DNA of 64,000 nt from Candidatus Krumholzibacteriia bacterium (GCA_016744705.1 JADGDU010000020.1:1-64000), one strand, 5' to 3'. Positions 25,665 to 36,070 are shown, numbered from the stretch's first letter. Numbers and translations are program-made. Notes: a model not told the origin generated them from the sequence alone.

Positions 25665-26081
25665 ATGATTCCCAACAACAACCCTGCGCGTTCCCTGGTC
25701 ATCACTCATGGGGCCATCGGAATGGAACTGAAAAATGTGGTGGAGATGATTCTCGGTCCCACCGAAGGTCTGGACGCCCTGACCAACAGTGGCAAATCCG
25801 GACCGGAAATCACCAAAGATGTAGAGGCCTGGCTGGACGCAGGTAACTCTGACAAGGAACAGGGGCCCTGCCTCATTCTGATTGATGATTATGCCGGCAG
25901 TTGCGCCACCGCGGCTCAGTTGGCCGCTCGCGATCGAAAGAATGTCGCCATCGTCAGTGGTGTGAACCTGGCAATGTTGCTGGGCTTTGTGACCTGGCGG
26001 GACAGCAGTGATTTTGAAGATTTGGTCCGCCAAGTGGTTCAAAAAGGACGCGAGGCCATCACCATGCTTGGGGCTCGCTGA
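25665..26081 (+). CDS. PTS mannose-class EIIA component
   Basis: 138 aa from the ATG at 25665, which has GGAG 7 nt upstream; another in-frame ATG 12 nt earlier overlaps the hprK stop. The phosphorylated His is in LVITHGAIGMELKN near the N terminus, and the fold ends near LIDDYAGSCATAA and VSGVNLAMLL, as in EIIA-Man. Accepts phosphate from HPr and passes it to EIIB. TGATG junction with EIIB. Confidence 0.88.
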   Translation: MIPNNNPARSLVITHGAIGMELKNVVEMILGPTEGLDALTNSGKSGPEITKDVEAWLDAGNSDKEQGPCLILIDDYAGSCATAAQLAARDRKNVAIVSGVNLAMLLGFVTWRDSSDFEDLVRQVVQKGREAITMLGAR

Positions 26082-26578
26082 TGGCGCTGGTCCTGGCCAG
26101 GATCGACGATCGGCTCATTCACGGTCAAGTGACTGTGGGGTGGGCCACTCATCTCAAACCGGATCGTATTCTCTTGGCCAACAATGAAATTGCTGCTGAT
26201 GATTGGCAATGTGCCGTTTATAGCAGCAGTGTTTCTCCTGATATGCAGGTTTCCATCCTTTCCATGGCCGAAGCTGCGGCATTTCTGATGAGTCCAGATC
26301 ACAAACATGAAAAAATTATCCTGCTGACGGGATCGGCTGGTGAAATGGCTGGTTTGGCTGGCATGGGCGTGAACCTGAAAAAGGTTAACGTTGGAGGGTT
26401 GCATTTTGGGACTGGGAAAAAAGAGATGCTGCCCTATGTGTATCTGGACAGATTGGATTTTAATCCTTTGAACCAGTTGTTGGAAAAGGGGTTTAAGCTG
26501 TCGGCTCAACAAGTGCCTGGCGGGTTGCAACACAATATCGATAAGGTCTCCCTTGCTGAGATGGAGGGGAAATTCTGA
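26081..26578 (+). CDS. PTS mannose-class EIIB component
   Basis: 165 aa. The phosphorylation site is in the hallmark ARIDDRLIHGQVTVGW. Further EIIB-Man features: ILLANNEIAADDWQ and VNVGGLHFGTGKKEM. Cytoplasmic; transfers phosphate to the incoming sugar. TGATG junctions to EIIA and EIIC. The substrate is unknown. Confidence 0.93.
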   Translation: MALVLARIDDRLIHGQVTVGWATHLKPDRILLANNEIAADDWQCAVYSSSVSPDMQVSILSMAEAAAFLMSPDHKHEKIILLTGSAGEMAGLAGMGVNLKKVNVGGLHFGTGKKEMLPYVYLDRLDFNPLNQLLEKGFKLSAQQVPGGLQHNIDKVSLAEMEGKF

Positions 26579-27333
26579 TGCCCTGGTTGGCCTTGACCCT
26601 GGTTCCCGATGCTTCCGTTTCATCTCTGGCTCTGTTGGCTCTGCTGGCGGGGCTTTTGGCTTTGGATGATGTGGCTCTGGCCCAAACCTGGTTTAGCCAG
26701 CCTCTTCCGGCAGCTCTTTTAACAGGATTTTTCTGTGGCGACCCCATGACCGGTTTGGCCATTGGTTTACCACTGCAATTGATCTTGGTGGTTAATCTTC
26801 CCGTGGGGCAGAGTTTCACCGGTGACCCCGCTGTGGCCGTCGTGGCTGCCGTGGGAGCCACAGTTCTTTCTGGTCAAAATCTAACCAGAACTTTAACCAG
26901 CGTCAGTTCTGTAGAGTTTGGGTTCACTGGCTGGATGATTTTGGCGGCCGGTATTTTGAGCGCAGCCGGCCACTACATTATCCAAGCCGAGCGTCGGGCA
27001 CATGTCCTCTGGATGTTGGAAGGACATAAAACCCTTCGGGATGGAAACCTTGATCGTATGGCCGGATTGCAAGGGCGCTGCCTGGCGGTGACTTTCCTGC
27101 GAGGCGGAATCTTCGCCATCATGTTCCTGCTCTTTCTTTTACGCATCTGGATTCCGCTATTCGAAATTCTGCCGGAACGCCTGAACCATGCCCTGGGGTT
27201 ATTGCCTTGGCTGCTGCCCGGTCTGGGTTTGGGAACTCTGATTGACCGTTATGGAACCAAGAAGGGTTGGATCTGGGTTTTGGGTGGTATCATTTTGGCT
27301 TTGGGCCTGACACGATTGGGGATGGGATCATGA
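26578..27333 (+). CDS. PTS mannose-class EIIC permease component
   Basis: 251 aa and hydrophobic throughout, with about six to eight membrane segments. EIIC-Man-like features: LLALDDVALAQTW, FFCGDPMTGLAIGLPLQLILV and the loop NLPVGQSFTGDPAVA. Forms the sugar channel with EIID. ATGA overlap with the EIID gene. Confidence 0.85.
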   Translation: MPWLALTLVPDASVSSLALLALLAGLLALDDVALAQTWFSQPLPAALLTGFFCGDPMTGLAIGLPLQLILVVNLPVGQSFTGDPAVAVVAAVGATVLSGQNLTRTLTSVSSVEFGFTGWMILAAGILSAAGHYIIQAERRAHVLWMLEGHKTLRDGNLDRMAGLQGRCLAVTFLRGGIFAIMFLLFLLRIWIPLFEILPERLNHALGLLPWLLPGLGLGTLIDRYGTKKGWIWVLGGIILALGLTRLGMGS

Positions 27334-28130
27334 TTCCTCAGAGCTGTGGCAAGGATTCGCAGAAGAAAATGGGACTGGCCCTGCGCCTGCGTATTTTCCT
27401 GCGTACTCTGGTTTTACAGGCCAGTTGGAATAGCCAGCGTATGCAAAACCTGGGATTACTCAGTGCTCTGTTACCTTTTCGCCGAACCCAACCATTGAAT
27501 ATTTCCGAAGATCGCCTCTTTTGCCGCAGGTACTATGGCTTTTTCAATACGAATCCCTATTTTGCCAATTATGTCATTGGGGGGATTATCCGCCTGGAGG
27601 CCGAGAAAGCTGAAGGAGCCGAGTTACCTATCGGCATGACCGCCACCTACCGGGATAGTTTGGGACGAACCTTCGCTTCTTTGGGAGACCAGCTTTTTTG
27701 GCTGGGATTGCGCCCTGCTATGATCATGGCGCTGTGCCTCATGGGGCTTCATAACTGGCAAAATGGGGTTTTGGTTCTGGTGGGTCTTTTTGCTTTGGGC
27801 CAACTTTGGTTGCGATGGTGGTCCCTGGGACGGGGATTTTCGCTGGGGCTGGATATCGTTCATCTCTTGCGCAGTAATCATTGGCACCGGGCGATCATTT
27901 GGGTGGGCCGGGTTGCCATGTTGATGACCGGACTGGTGGGAGGGTTCTTTTTGACCCGGGTTTCTTCTGTGGACCTTGTAGCTGGTAAAAGCCTTCTTTG
28001 GTCGGGAGTGGCCATTGGAGTGGGATTGCCCCTTCTGATCCGAAAAAGGCTCCCAGGAGAGGGCTTAATGGTGGTGGCCTTGGTCCTGTCGCTATTTCTG
28101 TCTTTTGCCATATGGCCTCTGGGGCATTAA
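27330..28130 (+). CDS. PTS mannose-class EIID component
   Basis: 266 aa from the ATG at 27330 overlapping the EIIC stop. N-terminal EIID signature (LQASWNSQRMQNLGLLSALLP, RYYGFFNTNPYFANYVIGGI), cytoplasmic middle part (TATYRDSLGRTFASLGDQLFW), and four or more C-terminal membrane segments. Completes a four-gene mannose-class transporter. Confidence 0.87.
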   Translation: MIPQSCGKDSQKKMGLALRLRIFLRTLVLQASWNSQRMQNLGLLSALLPFRRTQPLNISEDRLFCRRYYGFFNTNPYFANYVIGGIIRLEAEKAEGAELPIGMTATYRDSLGRTFASLGDQLFWLGLRPAMIMALCLMGLHNWQNGVLVLVGLFALGQLWLRWWSLGRGFSLGLDIVHLLRSNHWHRAIIWVGRVAMLMTGLVGGFFLTRVSSVDLVAGKSLLWSGVAIGVGLPLLIRKRLPGEGLMVVALVLSLFLSFAIWPLGH

Positions 28131-28174
28131 ATTATGAGAATACGATTCAATCAACCCAACAAGGAATAGTTGTC

Positions 28175-28453
28175 TTGAAAACTGCACACGCCGTAGTGTC
28201 TGACCCTGTCGGTTTCCACCTAAGGGCCGCGGGCCGAATAGTGAAACTGACTAAGACCTTCAACAGTGAAGTGACCATCCGTTATAACGGGCGTTCCGCC
28301 AATGCCAAAAGCATCATGGGATTGGCCAGCCTGGCTGCTGAATTCGGCACCACAGTGGAAATTGAAATCACAGGACCCGATGAAGATTTGGCCTTGGCTG
28401 GCCTCCTGCAATTGATTCAAGTGGACCTCGCTGTTCCGGAAAACACCCCATAA
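28175..28453 (+). CDS. ptsH: Phosphocarrier protein HPr
   Basis: 92 aa from a TTG codon at 28175, chosen because AAGGAA lies 8 nt upstream and the protein then begins KTAHAVVSDPVGFHL at the family start. The catalytic His is in GFHLRAAG, where the usual form is GLHARPA: the conserved Pro is Ala here. The regulatory Ser is in NAKSIMGLASLA, the HprK target. Shuttles phosphate from EI to EIIA. Followed by ptsI after 3 nt. Confidence 0.92.
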   Translation: MKTAHAVVSDPVGFHLRAAGRIVKLTKTFNSEVTIRYNGRSANAKSIMGLASLAAEFGTTVEIEITGPDEDLALAGLLQLIQVDLAVPENTP

Positions 28454-28456
28454 GCC

Positions 28457-30211
28457 ATGAAAACTATCCAGGGAATTGCAGCCTCACCCGGTTATGCAAG
28501 TGGACCATTGCATCGCATGGGGCGTCGGACCATTGTGGCCCAGCGCCAAGCTGTTTCCCAGAGGAATGTTCCGGCCCAAATTGAACGTTTCCGAAAAGCA
28601 GTGGACGTGGCTCGCGGGGAGATCGAAAACCTTGTCACCCGTCTCAGCATCGAATTGGGCCCTGAAGAGTCCGAAATTTTATCTGCCCAGCTCCTGATTC
28701 TTGAAGATGAGATGGTTTGGGATGCCACTTTGGCAGTTATCCGCCTGGAACGCATCAATGCCGAAGCTGCATTTTCCCGGGCTGTGGGCGATATCGCTGC
28801 CCGCTTTCACGAAATTGAAGAAGAAGTCTTTCGCGAACGAGTCAATGATCTGCACGATGTGGAGCAGCGGGTTCTGCGGGCATTCCAAGGTGAGAACTCA
28901 AGCCAGATTAAACTCCCACAGGAACCTTCCCTTATTGCCGCGGCTAATCTGACGCCCAGCGATACAGCGGCCCTTGGCCGGAACAATGTCCTGGGTTTCC
29001 TCATGGAAGAAGGTGGCAATACCAGCCACGTGGCTATTCTGGCCCGCTCCATTGGTGTGCCGGCCGTCGTTGGTATGAAGGGCCTTCTCAGCCAACTTGA
29101 TTTTGATCAAGAGGTGGCCATTGATGGCGTCCTTGGTCAGTGCATTCTGGATCCGGACGATGAAACCTTCAGGCGGTTTAGCCGTCTGCGCAGCCAGGCC
29201 CTGGTGGCCAATGAGAAATTGGCGGGGTTGCGGGAGTTGGAAGCCATCACCCCAGACGGCCACCGTCTCAAACTGATGGCTAATATTGAACTCCCGGTGG
29301 AAGTGGACGAAGCACTGGCGCGGGGTGCCGAGGGTGTGGGGTTGCTGCGCACTGAATATCTCTTTTTCCAGCACAAAACCATTCCCAGCGAGGACGAACA
29401 AACCGAAGTATATAGTGACATGGTTCGGCGCATGGGAGGCCGGTCTGTCATTTTTCGCACCTTGGATGTGGGTGGCGATAAAGTGTCTGACTATCTGGGT
29501 GCCAAGAGAGAATACAACCCTTTCCTGGGTTGGCGCGGCATTCGCTTTTCTCTGGCCAATCGCCTTCTTTTCAAAACTCAGATTAAGGCTATCTGCCGGG
29601 CGGGCCTGGCTGGACCAGTCAAAATCATGTTTCCCATGATCACTGGTTTGCAAGAACTACGCGAAGCCAAGGATGTTTTTTACGAGGCCATCGCCGATTT
29701 GAAAGACTCCGGGGTTGCTCATGTGAGCGATGTGGATCTGGGCATCATGGTGGAGACGCCATCTGCAGTGATGGTGGCCGATCTTTTAGCCGCCGAGTGC
29801 GACTTTTTCAGTATCGGGAGCAATGACCTCATACAATACACCCTGGCTATGGATCGTGGCAATGCCAGGGTCTCGTATCTCTACCAACCTTTGCACCCGG
29901 CTATTCTGCGGGCTATTCACACCACTGTTGAAGCCGGCCATAAGGCCGGAATTTGGGTGGGAATTTGCGGGGAGATGGGTTCTGAAACGCGCTTAGCCGA
30001 AGTTTTGTTGGGGTTAGGTCTGGATGAAATCAGTTTGCACGGTGCCGCTTTGCCAAAGGTGAAACAAGTGATCCGCTGGACCAACTTCAGCGAGGCTCAA
30101 TCCATGGTCCGGCACCTTATGGAGCTAAAGACTTCTACCGAGGCCAATGAATGGTTGGCCGAGTACATCGCCAAGCGCAAGAAAGATCGTTTAGAGGGAG
30201 AGATTTTATGA
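28457..30211 (+). CDS. ptsI: PTS enzyme I
   Basis: 584 aa. N-terminal HPr-binding and phospho-His domain (catalytic His in EEGGNTSHVAILARS), and a C-terminal PEP-binding barrel (LRTEYLFF, FRTLDVGGDK, MVETPSAVMVA, SIGSNDLIQYTLAMDR, and CGEMGSE with the catalytic Cys). Phosphorylates HPr from phosphoenolpyruvate in the cytoplasm. ATGA overlap with the next isomerase gene. Confidence 0.97.
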   Translation: MKTIQGIAASPGYASGPLHRMGRRTIVAQRQAVSQRNVPAQIERFRKAVDVARGEIENLVTRLSIELGPEESEILSAQLLILEDEMVWDATLAVIRLERINAEAAFSRAVGDIAARFHEIEEEVFRERVNDLHDVEQRVLRAFQGENSSQIKLPQEPSLIAAANLTPSDTAALGRNNVLGFLMEEGGNTSHVAILARSIGVPAVVGMKGLLSQLDFDQEVAIDGVLGQCILDPDDETFRRFSRLRSQALVANEKLAGLRELEAITPDGHRLKLMANIELPVEVDEALARGAEGVGLLRTEYLFFQHKTIPSEDEQTEVYSDMVRRMGGRSVIFRTLDVGGDKVSDYLGAKREYNPFLGWRGIRFSLANRLLFKTQIKAICRAGLAGPVKIMFPMITGLQELREAKDVFYEAIADLKDSGVAHVSDVDLGIMVETPSAVMVADLLAAECDFFSIGSNDLIQYTLAMDRGNARVSYLYQPLHPAILRAIHTTVEAGHKAGIWVGICGEMGSETRLAEVLLGLGLDEISLHGAALPKVKQVIRWTNFSEAQSMVRHLMELKTSTEANEWLAEYIAKRKKDRLEGEIL

Positions 30212-31236
30212 GTTCAGATTTTTCTGAAGGTTTGGTCCAAATGCTCTCGCTTGTGGATTCTTTGCCTGAGCAATTGCTGGGATCGCTAAATTTGCAGGGG
30301 CTTGATTCAGTGCAGAACAATGGTTATAAACCCCAGCGAGTGGTGCTGTGCGCCATGGGTGGGTCGGCCATTGGTGGCGATTTGGTTCAAGGGCTTCTTC
30401 AAAACCAGAAGGTCTCACTGGAGGTCTGGCGCAACTATGGTTTGCCTCATTGGGTGGGCCCCGGAGACCTTGTCATTGCCGCTAGCTACTCAGGAAATAC
30501 AGAAGAATGCCTCTCGTCGGTGGCCGAGGCTCGGCGCCGGGGGGTGGCTCTTTTGGCCATCACTTCCGGTGGCCAGTTGGCTACGTTGGTCAAACCTGGA
30601 GAGAGCTTGATTATTATGCCCGGAGGATTGCCCCCAAGGGCCGCCCTGGGCCACAGCTTCGGGGCCTTATTGGGCGTGCTTTCCGGCTTGAAACTGGTCA
30701 AAAACTTAGAGACGGACCTGAAAGCTGTGGTGGGTTTGTTGCAAAAGAAACCTTCTTGTGGTGCTGTTGATCCAAAGGAAATGGCTTCTCTGCTCCAAGG
30801 CCGAATCCCAGTACTTTATGTAGCCGATTCCATGCTCGCCGGAGTGGCTGTGCGTTGGAAAGGGCAGTTGAATGAAAACGCCAAAATTCCCTCTCAAATG
30901 GCCAGTTTTCCGGAATTGAATCACAATGATATCGTAGGCTGGGGGTTGGATGAATCCTGGTCCGATCGATTCGCTCTGATTATTTTGCAATCCGGCCTAG
31001 AGGACGAGAGGCTGAAGCGTCGCATTAAGTTGACTTGTGATTTGCTTCAGGACGAATTCTCAGGAGTCTATAAATTAACGGCCGAGGGGGAATCTGATCT
31101 AGCCAGAATCCTCTCTTTGGTCCAATATGGGGACTATGTCTCTGTTCATTTGGCTGGCTTAAGGGGAGTGGATCCCATGCCGGTGCAACGCATTGATCGT
31201 TTGAAAAGCGGGTTGTCTCAAACGGACACTCCATAA
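30208..31236 (+). CDS. Bifunctional phosphoglucose/phosphomannose isomerase
   Basis: 342 aa from the ATG at 30208, with AGGGAG upstream and ATGA overlap with ptsI. Double-SIS fold of the PGI/PMI family: [43 protein letters not shown], and [10 protein letters not shown] with the catalytic His. Interconverts glucose 6-phosphate, fructose 6-phosphate and mannose 6-phosphate. Its place behind the PTS genes suggests that the imported sugar enters as a hexose 6-phosphate such as mannose 6-phosphate; this is inference. Confidence 0.9.
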   Translation: MSSDFSEGLVQMLSLVDSLPEQLLGSLNLQGLDSVQNNGYKPQRVVLCAMGGSAIGGDLVQGLLQNQKVSLEVWRNYGLPHWVGPGDLVIAASYSGNTEECLSSVAEARRRGVALLAITSGGQLATLVKPGESLIIMPGGLPPRAALGHSFGALLGVLSGLKLVKNLETDLKAVVGLLQKKPSCGAVDPKEMASLLQGRIPVLYVADSMLAGVAVRWKGQLNENAKIPSQMASFPELNHNDIVGWGLDESWSDRFALIILQSGLEDERLKRRIKLTCDLLQDEFSGVYKLTAEGESDLARILSLVQYGDYVSVHLAGLRGVDPMPVQRIDRLKSGLSQTDTP

Positions 31237-31270
31237 ACCAATAGAAGATTTAAGGGAAGGAACAGAAGCC

Positions 31271-32413
31271 ATGAGCGAAAAATTTCTCTTCACCAGTGAG
31301 TCGGTCACCGAAGGGCATCCTGATAAGGTTGCCGATCAGATTTCCGACACCGTTGTGGATGCTATCCTGGCAGCAGATCCTGCAGGTCGTGTAGCCTGTG
31401 AAACCATGGTCACCACCGGCATCGCATTCCTGGGCGGGGAAATCACCACAAATACTTATGTGGATTTGCCCTCTCTGGTTCGCAAAACTATCCGGGAAAT
31501 TGGCTACACTTCAGCCGACTATGGCTTTGATGCCGATACCTGTGCCGTGATCACATCCATCGATGAGCAGAGTGCAGACATTGCCATGGGCGTCAACCCC
31601 GGTGGGGCTGGCGATCAGGGGCTTATGTTTGGGTATGCCTGCAACGAGACCGATGTGCTCATGCCTTTGCCTATCACCATGGCTCACCGCATGGCCCAGC
31701 AGTTGGCTGCTGTGCGCAAAGATGGCACTCTGCCTTGGGTCCGTCCCGACGGAAAAACTCAAATCACGGCTCTGTATGACGGCCACAAGCCCGTAGCCAT
31801 CGACACTGTAGTTGTTAGCACCCAGCACGATGCTGAAATTTCCGAATCAGATTTGCGGGACGCTATCCAGGCTCATGTTATCGAACCGGTCCTGGCTAAA
31901 TTTTCCATCGACCATGACGGTTACAAATCTCACATCAATCCCACTGGTCGGTTTGTGGTGGGAGGACCCCTTGGAGATTGTGGCCTTACGGGGCGAAAAA
32001 TTATCGTCGATACCTATGGCGGCAGCGCGTGCCATGGCGGCGGGGCTTTCAGTGGCAAGGATAGCACCAAAGTGGATCGCAGCGGTGCTTATGCTGCCCG
32101 TCATCTGGCTTTGAACATTGTGGCGGCCAAATTGGCCGATCGTTGCCAGGTGCAGGTTGCTTACGCTATTGGTGTGGCCGAGCCTGTTTCGATCACTGTT
32201 GATACCTACGGCACAGGAACCGTGCCCGATGCAGCCATCACTGAGGCCATTCGCAAAGTGGTGGACATGACTCCCAGTGGGATCATTGAACGTCTGGGAT
32301 TACGCAAGCCCATCTTCCGTGCTACCGCAGCTTATGGTCACTTTGGACGTGAAGATGTGAAATTCAGCTGGGAAAAGGCCGATTTGGTGGAGCAGTTGAA
32401 AAACGCACTGTAG
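31271..32413 (+). CDS. metK: S-adenosylmethionine synthetase
   Basis: 380 aa. Motifs: [71 protein letters not shown]. Makes S-adenosylmethionine from methionine and ATP. Ribosome binding site GGAAGGAA. Last gene of the plus-strand train, before a strong terminator. Confidence 0.98.
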   Translation: MSEKFLFTSESVTEGHPDKVADQISDTVVDAILAADPAGRVACETMVTTGIAFLGGEITTNTYVDLPSLVRKTIREIGYTSADYGFDADTCAVITSIDEQSADIAMGVNPGGAGDQGLMFGYACNETDVLMPLPITMAHRMAQQLAAVRKDGTLPWVRPDGKTQITALYDGHKPVAIDTVVVSTQHDAEISESDLRDAIQAHVIEPVLAKFSIDHDGYKSHINPTGRFVVGGPLGDCGLTGRKIIVDTYGGSACHGGGAFSGKDSTKVDRSGAYAARHLALNIVAAKLADRCQVQVAYAIGVAEPVSITVDTYGTGTVPDAAITEAIRKVVDMTPSGIIERLGLRKPIFRATAAYGHFGREDVKFSWEKADLVEQLKNAL

Positions 32414-32438
32414 TCATCAGGCTATTGGAAGAGACGAC

Positions 32439-32475
32439 AAAAAAAGCGGGACCGAATATTCGGTCCCGCTTTTTT
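32439..32475. terminator. Bidirectional intrinsic terminator after metK
   Basis: AAAAAAGCGGGACCGAA / TTCGGTCCCGCTTTTTT: a near-perfect stem with A- and T-tracts on either side. It serves metK on plus and the PKD lipoprotein gene on minus. Confidence 0.92.
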
Positions 32476-32491
32476 GTATTCTAGCAGAAGA

Positions 32492-33181
32492 TCAGTCAGT
32501 CACTTCTATGTAGAGGGTGTCCAACCGAGTCGTGGCCAGAGCAGGGAAAGTGACACCCACGGTCACTTCGTAAGTTCCGGCTTCGCTGAACTGGAACGTG
32601 GGCCGGCGGTTGGTGAATTCGTATTCCAGATGAAGCGTATCAATGGATGAGTAGACATAGAAGCTGTCATCCATACCCCAGCTGAAATTCAGGTTTCGGT
32701 AATCGTCTTCAATGTCTGGATTCACATCGCAAGACAAGGCCCGCACATCAAAGCGTATTGAGTCATTCACTGTGGCCATTCCATCAGGGAAATTGCTGCT
32801 GGCTTCAATGGAGAGAGTATCTGCCATGACGCGCACCACTTGTGATGTGGAAGTGGTTTTCCCGTCTCCATCTTCAGCGGTGGCCACTACGGTGAAGTTA
32901 CCTGGTTCGGTGAAAGTATGGTAAGCCAGGGAGGTGCTTCCTCCGGGGGTGCCATCACCAAAACTCCAGGTGATACTCAGATTGTTATTGCCCCCGGTGG
33001 GGTCTCCGCTTTCGTCGCCGCCAGTGGCAGCAGCAAAGCAATCAACCTGCAAGGGGACTACGCCACATTCAGGATAGACCCTAATGCGGGAGAATGAAGG
33101 CTCGGTTTCGTCTTTGCAGCCGGCAATGGACAGAAAAACAAGCATGACTGCTGGAAGCAGAAGTAAAAAAGCTCGTTTCAT
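32492..33181 (-). CDS. PKD-domain lipoprotein
   Basis: 229 aa. Lipoprotein signal (LLLPAVMLVFLSIAGC), then two immunoglobulin-like regions. The first is a clear PKD domain (ITWSFGDGTPGGSTSLAYHTFTEPGNFTVVATAEDGDG); the second ends YEVTVGV. Surface or periplasmic, probably in protein or glycan binding; the function is unknown. It has an apparently independent transcription unit, ending at the terminator shared with metK. Confidence 0.8.
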   Translation of the reverse strand: MKRAFLLLLPAVMLVFLSIAGCKDETEPSFSRIRVYPECGVVPLQVDCFAAATGGDESGDPTGGNNNLSITWSFGDGTPGGSTSLAYHTFTEPGNFTVVATAEDGDGKTTSTSQVVRVMADTLSIEASSNFPDGMATVNDSIRFDVRALSCDVNPDIEDDYRNLNFSWGMDDSFYVYSSIDTLHLEYEFTNRRPTFQFSEAGTYEVTVGVTFPALATTRLDTLYIEVTD

Positions 33182-33319
33182 GTTAAAACAAATCTCCCTG
33201 TAGGGGTTGACCGTGGTTTGGCCCTGCAGCTTATTGCAGAGCCCCTTCCTGCCTGGTCGTAATACTCACTTAAATTAAGGAAGATCTGCCGCCAAGTCCA
33301 GACAATTCAGTCTCATGTA

Positions 33320-34393
33320 TCAGCGACGAGCTCTCAAAAACATGATAAAGAAAATAGAAAGAAAGACTACGTTGCCAGTCCAGGCTGAGACCACGGGTGA
33401 AAGAGTGCCGTTGTGGCCCAGGGCTCGGCCAAAGTTCATGAATAAATAAAACCCAAAACTGACCAATAAAGTGAGTCCAAAACCAGAGGCGACAGTGGTT
33501 TTGCGGGGACCACTGGCCAGGACAATGCCCATGAGCACAACAATCAGGTTCACGAGAGGGAAAGCCATGTTGAATTGGATATCCACCAGGGCAGTGGTGG
33601 GATCGCCTCCACTGAGTCGGGTCAAAACTACATGTTCGCGCAATTGCCTGATATTCATGTCTTCCCGGCGTACACGGTCCCGGTAAAAGCTTTTGGGATT
33701 AACTTTCAAATCTCCAGCCGTCAGGTTTTCAAAATTGGTGATAATTTCCTCGTCACCTTGGAAAACCCTACGAGTGCCCTCCATGAGGGTCCAGTGAGCA
33801 CCATCCCATTCCGCTCTTTTGGCATCGATGCGTTCGGTGATTTGGCTGCCCTCACGGGTGAGAATTTTGAGGCCAGTGATGATCCCCGTGTTGGGATCAT
33901 ATTTGCGGGCATGGTAAAGGCGGCCTTCTGGTCCGGTCAGGGAAATGTGTTGGGTGGGGCGGATGCGGTCGGGATTTTTATGGATTTCCACTTCCCACAC
34001 CCTATTACGGTTAATATTGGCTGCGGGTAAAATGTATTCCCGCCAGACCAGGGAAAAGAGACAGGTGAATATGGCCAGAACAATCAGGGGCCTCGTCACT
34101 TTCATCAGGGACCAACCCGATGAAAAAAGAGCAGTCAATTCCAGATAACGAGCCATGCCGCCCAGAGTGAAAAGAGTGGACATCAGCATGGCAATAGGCA
34201 ACACGGTATCGACGATCCAGGCCGCTTTGAAGGCGTAATACCTGGCAATCATGGAGAAAGTGGCTTCGTTGTCCATGAGGCTGTTCATGTGGTCCAAGAC
34301 ATCCATCATGGTGAACAGAATCAAGGCGCCGAGCATGGTGTGCAAAAGATTGCGCAGAAAGTTCTTCAATAGATGCTGATGTATGATGAGCAT
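33320..34393 (-). CDS. lptG: LPS export permease LptG-type
   Basis: 357 aa YjgP/YjgQ-family permease: three N-terminal membrane helices, a periplasmic beta-jellyroll (about 115-260) and three C-terminal helices (VNLIVVLMGIVLASGP, LLVSFGFYLF). TGATG junction with the preceding lptF-type gene. With LptF and LptB (at 21.9 kb) it extracts LPS from the inner membrane. Confidence 0.88.
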   Translation of the reverse strand: MLIIHQHLLKNFLRNLLHTMLGALILFTMMDVLDHMNSLMDNEATFSMIARYYAFKAAWIVDTVLPIAMLMSTLFTLGGMARYLELTALFSSGWSLMKVTRPLIVLAIFTCLFSLVWREYILPAANINRNRVWEVEIHKNPDRIRPTQHISLTGPEGRLYHARKYDPNTGIITGLKILTREGSQITERIDAKRAEWDGAHWTLMEGTRRVFQGDEEIITNFENLTAGDLKVNPKSFYRDRVRREDMNIRQLREHVVLTRLSGGDPTTALVDIQFNMAFPLVNLIVVLMGIVLASGPRKTTVASGFGLTLLVSFGFYLFMNFGRALGHNGTLSPVVSAWTGNVVFLSIFFIMFLRARR

Positions 34394-35802
34394 CAGGGTG
34401 TCGTGTCCTTATTCTTGTTGCGTTGCAGGAATGCGGGGATATTCCATTCAAAAATTCGGCCTTCCCGTGCCGCTTTGAAGAATACGGGTATGCCGATGGC
34501 CAGCAGGACCAAATTGGCGCTCCACATGGACAGCAAGGGGTCCATCTTGCCCTTGTCTGCAAATTTTTCGCCACCGACCAGGAAAATATAATAGATCAGA
34601 TACACTGCCAAAGCCAGACTGACACTGACACCTTTGCCATTACGAGAAGCAGTCACGGCCATAGGCACCCCCAAAAGGGCAAAGACCACACAAGCGAAGG
34701 GGATGGCTAATTTCTTGTGGAACTCTACCATGAAACGGTTGGCCTTGATGGTGTAGCTCTCAGCAATCTTTTCCTGATAGCCGGCTTGGTCTATGACCCG
34801 CTCCACTTTCATAGGCAGGGCTTTAAACTTTCCATCCAGGAGCTTGTCCCGGCGCAGGCCCGGTTGTTGGGTGATTTTTCGCCCCAGGAGGTTTTTGCGT
34901 TTCACGGGATCCAACAATTGGAACTGCCATTGCAGGATGTTGGATGAGAGATCAGCCACCCGTTTGACCACTTCTTGTTTGCGTTCGGATTCTCCCCGGG
35001 CAGCTTCCAGCAGGTCGGTCATATTCATTTCCCGATCGCTGCGAGCTTTGCGTCCCGACTCTTTGAAATCCCGCTCCACATTAGTCACGCGTATGTTGTG
35101 TTGTTGGAAACGGATAATCCGGTATTTGGTGGGGTCTTTTTTGTCGGGAATGTCATGAATTTCACCGTCAAATAATTCCATGAGCAAGCTATCAGATTGG
35201 TGATCAGGAATAATGGTGCCCCATTCTGCGGTGGTCAGCCGGGGGGATAGGTCACCAGGTTCTTCCTTTTCAAAGATACTCACATCCTGGATCTTGCCGG
35301 TGAGGTCATCCTTGTGTTTGACGAAAATGGTCATTTTGTCGCCCATTTCCGTGAACTGTCCCTCTTGAATTTCCAGCATGGGCTTTTGCCGGTTGATATC
35401 GTAGATAAGATTGGCCAGTGTATGGTTGGATTCCGGAAAAATGTAGTGGTTATAAGCCGCCAGACCCAGGCCGATGACCCCAGCCATCAGCAGCAGGGGG
35501 CGCAGCACCGCCCACAGACTGATGCCATTGGCCTTCATAGCTGTAATCTCATGGTCGGCAGCCAGTTGCCCTACACTCATAAGGATGGAAATTAGCACCG
35601 CCATTGGTACGGATAATGCAAACGTATGACCCAGACTGAGGAAGAGCACCTTGGTGGCGACCCAAAAGGGAACACCTTTGCTGACAAACAGATCGACGAA
35701 TTTATAAAGGATCTGTATCATCAGCAGGAAGGTGATGACAAAGAGACCGAAGAAGAACGGACCGGCAGCTGCTTTTATTAAGTGTCTGTAAATAAGAAAC
35801 AT
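34393..35802 (-). CDS. lptF: LPS export permease LptF-type
   Basis: 469 aa, longer than its partner owing to a larger periplasmic and charged middle part (REMNMTDLLEAARGESERKQE region, about 265-300). YjgP/YjgQ fold with N- and C-terminal membrane helix groups. The first gene of the pair is conventionally LptF, but F/G assignment by sequence alone is uncertain. Transcribed divergently from sprA across a 268-nt gap. Confidence 0.86.
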   Translation of the reverse strand: MFLIYRHLIKAAAGPFFFGLFVITFLLMIQILYKFVDLFVSKGVPFWVATKVLFLSLGHTFALSVPMAVLISILMSVGQLAADHEITAMKANGISLWAVLRPLLLMAGVIGLGLAAYNHYIFPESNHTLANLIYDINRQKPMLEIQEGQFTEMGDKMTIFVKHKDDLTGKIQDVSIFEKEEPGDLSPRLTTAEWGTIIPDHQSDSLLMELFDGEIHDIPDKKDPTKYRIIRFQQHNIRVTNVERDFKESGRKARSDREMNMTDLLEAARGESERKQEVVKRVADLSSNILQWQFQLLDPVKRKNLLGRKITQQPGLRRDKLLDGKFKALPMKVERVIDQAGYQEKIAESYTIKANRFMVEFHKKLAIPFACVVFALLGVPMAVTASRNGKGVSVSLALAVYLIYYIFLVGGEKFADKGKMDPLLSMWSANLVLLAIGIPVFFKAAREGRIFEWNIPAFLQRNKNKDTTP

Positions 35803-36070
35803 AGCGCCTGTTCAGTTCTCTTTTCCCAGGTAAGCAACCAGTGCGGTTGACACCCTCGATTTTTCATTTGGATTTTGCCAGCCCCATGTGGCCGGGCACA
35901 ATGCGTATGATCATCGACCGTTTCAGCCTCCAATTGAATGGAATCCGACCATTTACCCCACGCCTTCACCGGTGCGATCTGGGTGCATGTTGGCCAATTT
36001 TGGAGACGCACCTTTGCCTTAGTGTACTAATATTGCCGCCCCGGAAGCTGGATGACAAGGAGAGTCAGGG

